Origin: Chloroflexota bacterium
GTDB taxonomy: Bacteria > Chloroflexota > Anaerolineae > Caldilineales > Caldilineaceae
Assembly: GCA_003451595.1 (NCBI GenBank)
Contig: DMDA01000061.1
Location: 11,584 to 24,423 of the forward strand
Length of the DNA: 12,840 bases
Direction: 5' to 3'
Made by a program: the position numbers and the translations under genes. Position 1 is the first letter of the stretch. Each line of letters opens with the position of its first letter. The notes below the pieces were generated by a model. It searched no databases. It worked only from the letters and a program-made list of their open reading frames with translations, and had not been told where the DNA came from. Positions 11,301 through 12,840 of the stretch are shown in pieces.

Positions 11301-12840
11301 TGAGCAGCACCGGCGCCATCGCCACGGTGCGCATTGTGGACTTTGGGCCAGACTTTACTCTCTACGACCTGGGGGCCAGCGGGCCAGGTCGCCCGGTGGA
11401 GGTTGCGTCCACCAACGTAGTCGTCAGCGACACGAGCCTGCGTTTCAGCCTGGCTGTCACCGCCAGCCAGACCTGCGCCGCTCCGCGTGCCAGCCTCGCC
11501 TTCCCCTTCGCCGTGCGCGATTGGGCGCTAGCGGTTGTGCCGACAAACAACTTTACCGTGAGCGAGACAGGCGTCCAATTTGGCGCCACCTGCACGCTTT
11601 ATCGTGATCGCTATAGTGGATTGGTCGAGGGTGGCATCTTCATGCCGGCAGCGTTGGACTATCGCAACGACTCCTTCCTCAACCGGCAGGCGACGAGCCT
11701 GGAGGCGGCCAGCTACACCGTCGCCAATGGGTTGAGTGGCCATTGGGCTGGTCTCGACGCCACGACATACACCGCAGCCTTCCCCTTTGGCGCCGAGATC
11801 GGCAGCAGCGGGCTGGCTTATCGCTTCACCAACGGCGTCTTCACACAAGGCACGTTGACCGGTCGCCCTAGCGCCGACGATCTCAGCCTGCCCTATCGCC
11901 GCAACACGCACAACAACGTCAAGAACACCTTCGTTGGCAATTTCACCACGGCGCCGCTGGTGGCAAACGGCGCCATCAGCACCACGATCGACGCTGCAAC
12001 CGGAGTGGAATGGGTGGCTTATGGGGTCAACAGCGGCAATTTCACACTCTACACTCCGCCGGTCTATACACCAGCACGGCCAGCACGCAGTTGGCGCGCC
12101 TCGCTGGGTAAACCAGCCAGCGGATTGAGCGGTGACGCCCGCATCCAGCCGGGGCTGAACGCCTTCAACCAAACCTTCACCTGGACCGCCTGCCCAACGC
12201 CAGCAGCGCCTACGCAGCCCGCTTTCACCTTCCAACCGGGCAGCGATGTCGATCTCTTCGTGCGCTGGCAGGGCGTCAGCGGTGTGGTGGATATGAAGAC
12301 CACCGGACCCGGCGTCCCGGTGACGCTGGCCGACTATCAGTGGCGCTTCACCCGCTTCGCTCAAAACTGGCTCGCCAACTTCCCCTATGACAACGCCAAC
12401 GCTGGCAGCATCTACCTGCCCTATCCGGCGGAGGCAACTTTCCAGTTCGACCGGCTCAACCTGAATGAGGCAGGCTGCGTAACGAGCGGTACATTGCTGC
12501 CCATTCCCGAAGATCTCAACTACTGGCAATTGCCGATCACGCCGTGGTCGCTCTTCTTCGACGCCGCCAACAAGCTATGGATTGAGTTCGAGACCGAGAT
12601 GACCAACCTGGAACGCATCGACGGCGGCGCAGGAGAGCCGCAACTGGAAATCGCCGCCGCCTTCAACCCCAATGGCACATTCTACGATGGCGACGCTTAC
12701 CCCGAAGACACAGTCTACACGGTGGATGACTTCTACGTGGTGATGAAAGACTTTGCCTTCAGCGGCTACGATCCGGTCACAGGCAACCGCGAGCGTCCCG
12801 GCTGGAACAAACAGGCCACGCTGGCGCCAGCACCTTGTCT
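8303..12840 (+). CDS. Giant secreted protein with N-terminal dockerin and fibronectin-III-like modules, partial
   Basis: The frame runs uninterrupted for 1512 codons from ATG 8303 (AGGGGG upstream) to the right edge. A long signal peptide (hydrophobic about 31-50, cleavage near AAQGQA) is followed by a type I dockerin at 64-112 with two calcium loops: D64-I-T-C-D68-G-R-I-D-V-A-D75 and D94-V-N-G-D98-G-A-I-N-V-T-D105. Residues 120-320 are an unrecognised beta-rich region. About five fibronectin-III-like modules follow (roughly 322-446, 447-556, 558-658, 660-766, 770-880). They repeat an '..F.IYR' strand and a '(Y/W)Y.V.A.D..GN.S' end, as in 'FWYRVVAIDRTGNISAPSAP'. Residues 900-1512 are beta-rich and unrecognised, with scattered cysteines. 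No catalytic domain is evident in the visible part. It is probably an extracellular scaffold or adhesin bound by the neighbouring cohesin protein. The dockerin is N-terminal, whereas most are C-terminal. Confidence 0.85.
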   Translation, partial: MQHVSILLQRLTTGAVSRVARLPGWRQTQRLGVASVLLMAILAALTLTTAAQGQAPTPPCAAADITCDGRIDVADLQRIAAAVQAPDQVDAHFDVNGDGAINVTDLEAARTRWHGALNTSTSAGRFGYAVDDAGNVYLRWQLATSVYATSVEVLREPAPAGAPAAGVGAAGIVATVAPITDDATALPLLGEHWETLRNGYETDANGDPIPLATVAQVHTHVQAGDNPMLVEWLANREPGVARVFALGYLDTNFSSGGVYRYWIRQGATLLGPVDVDTTARTRLPNPNGLTAFDAAPQLTANLTTQIGGAPNSALVARAKREAHANIYLAWNPELGLPETDPVWHNGFNVYRRTCDPGPANCGGWERINEYPIFPQPLPAEAGAVENVSGGRLAYGMEVHEFDYQWADFDLDTARVYCYSVTSLDLLQQDGAPSPQACLQPPDYRPPGAPDLLRVETIYNGKNLPASVNVVYSFDPSVDGNADWRSFALYRAPTALAVWPDEWTLVRQVTPDRCGNEMVMSDVNLGEHQNFWYRVVAIDRTGNISAPSAPRVSRIDDLYPPDAPTVCAVDIQGKPANLCFPNDADVAQVNIYRKFAANGVALLVGQAPVSGANFAWIAWSDDYTPLRETEFFYEVRGIDEAGNLGAASTFALTRTLSTGVVQKLIPPALISASIDASRTGQLTWTTAGEANLRRFDIYRGVGEIAPALSAMTKIGEVTVNRHQPDQREFTFSDASNLAVNDVYWYAVEAVDYSGAKSASAPYPARYVELDDPSAPPLAQFPLQAVWSNNPNPEPDGVQLLLENPNGSGRPPNCCYIVFRSRTPDAGFAPITPIIPLQDRFYLDTDVHPGDVAYYQVVRILAGDWIGAGILTNSATGEIVAASDVVQATGIPANPLNTSPHTPPDAGIYVPLPGDPPATLRFGAWDVRVTNYTSKSAGNLSGVGKVTLQPAAGANVEVKVTFSNIDALSSGAVTSGSAMVLLGTMGVTYSDRVRYTVSNMTLSSTGAIATVRIVDFGPDFTLYDLGASGPGRPVEVASTNVVVSDTSLRFSLAVTASQTCAAPRASLAFPFAVRDWALAVVPTNNFTVSETGVQFGATCTLYRDRYSGLVEGGIFMPAALDYRNDSFLNRQATSLEAASYTVANGLSGHWAGLDATTYTAAFPFGAEIGSSGLAYRFTNGVFTQGTLTGRPSADDLSLPYRRNTHNNVKNTFVGNFTTAPLVANGAISTTIDAATGVEWVAYGVNSGNFTLYTPPVYTPARPARSWRASLGKPASGLSGDARIQPGLNAFNQTFTWTACPTPAAPTQPAFTFQPGSDVDLFVRWQGVSGVVDMKTTGPGVPVTLADYQWRFTRFAQNWLANFPYDNANAGSIYLPYPAEATFQFDRLNLNEAGCVTSGTLLPIPEDLNYWQLPITPWSLFFDAANKLWIEFETEMTNLERIDGGAGEPQLEIAAAFNPNGTFYDGDAYPEDTVYTVDDFYVVMKDFAFSGYDPVTGNRERPGWNKQATLAPAPC

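Noticed and set aside
11528..12529. Long open frame on the minus strand (333 codons)
   Set aside because: Antisense to the same plus-strand gene. Its length comes from high GC and strong codon bias on the other strand, and its composition is not protein-like.

Overview
The window reads as the junction between an integrated mobile element (positions 1 to about 7012) and host chromosome (about 7013 to 12840). The organism is most likely a bacterium of the Chloroflexota, perhaps Caldilinea- or Anaerolineae-like. This rests on GC-rich codon use, a cohesin/dockerin pair made of secreted proteins, and an 'RVFLPTV'-type tail on the cohesin protein. The taxon is an inference from style; nothing here proves it.

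Mobile element, all genes on the minus strand. The right end is marked by the 3' half of a CAT-anticodon tRNA gene (attachment site) with a tyrosine recombinase directly beside it. Reading leftwards from the integrase there are three blocks. First comes a very tight seven-gene operon (5959 to 3553): a helical protein, a GIY-YIG-type nuclease, two very small proteins, two membrane proteins and one unknown protein. Next come two singly placed genes, each behind its own leader: a 236-aa protein with a possible C-terminal helix-turn-helix, and a 69-aa ribbon-helix-helix regulator. Last is a replication module: an unknown 120-aa protein, a 129-aa protein with an SSB-like layout, and the start of a primase-polymerase fused to a VirE-type helicase, which runs off the left edge. 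No capsid, terminase or conjugation gene is visible, so the element could be a phage satellite, a prophage end or an integrative plasmid.

Regulation. The best regulatory signal is upstream of the ribbon-helix-helix gene: a good sigma70-like promoter (TTTACA, 17 bp, TATAAC) whose -10 and transcribed leader carry five copies of the octamer GCAGGGTT, two of them as tandem pairs exactly 21 bp apart. This looks like an autoregulated operator. Long perfect inverted repeats without a proper U-run lie at 2229-2272, 3280-3324 and 5995-6060, and look more like protein-binding or structural sites than terminators.

Host side, all genes on the plus strand. The tRNA fragment is followed by a strong intrinsic terminator, then about 600 bp in which I see no gene but do see a long imperfect hairpin and a 13-bp tandem repeat. 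After that comes a two-gene operon: a 199-aa secreted cohesin-domain protein and, 10 bp downstream, a giant secreted protein (at least 1512 residues, open at the right edge) with an N-terminal dockerin followed by about five fibronectin-III-like modules. The two are probably partners that assemble outside the cell.
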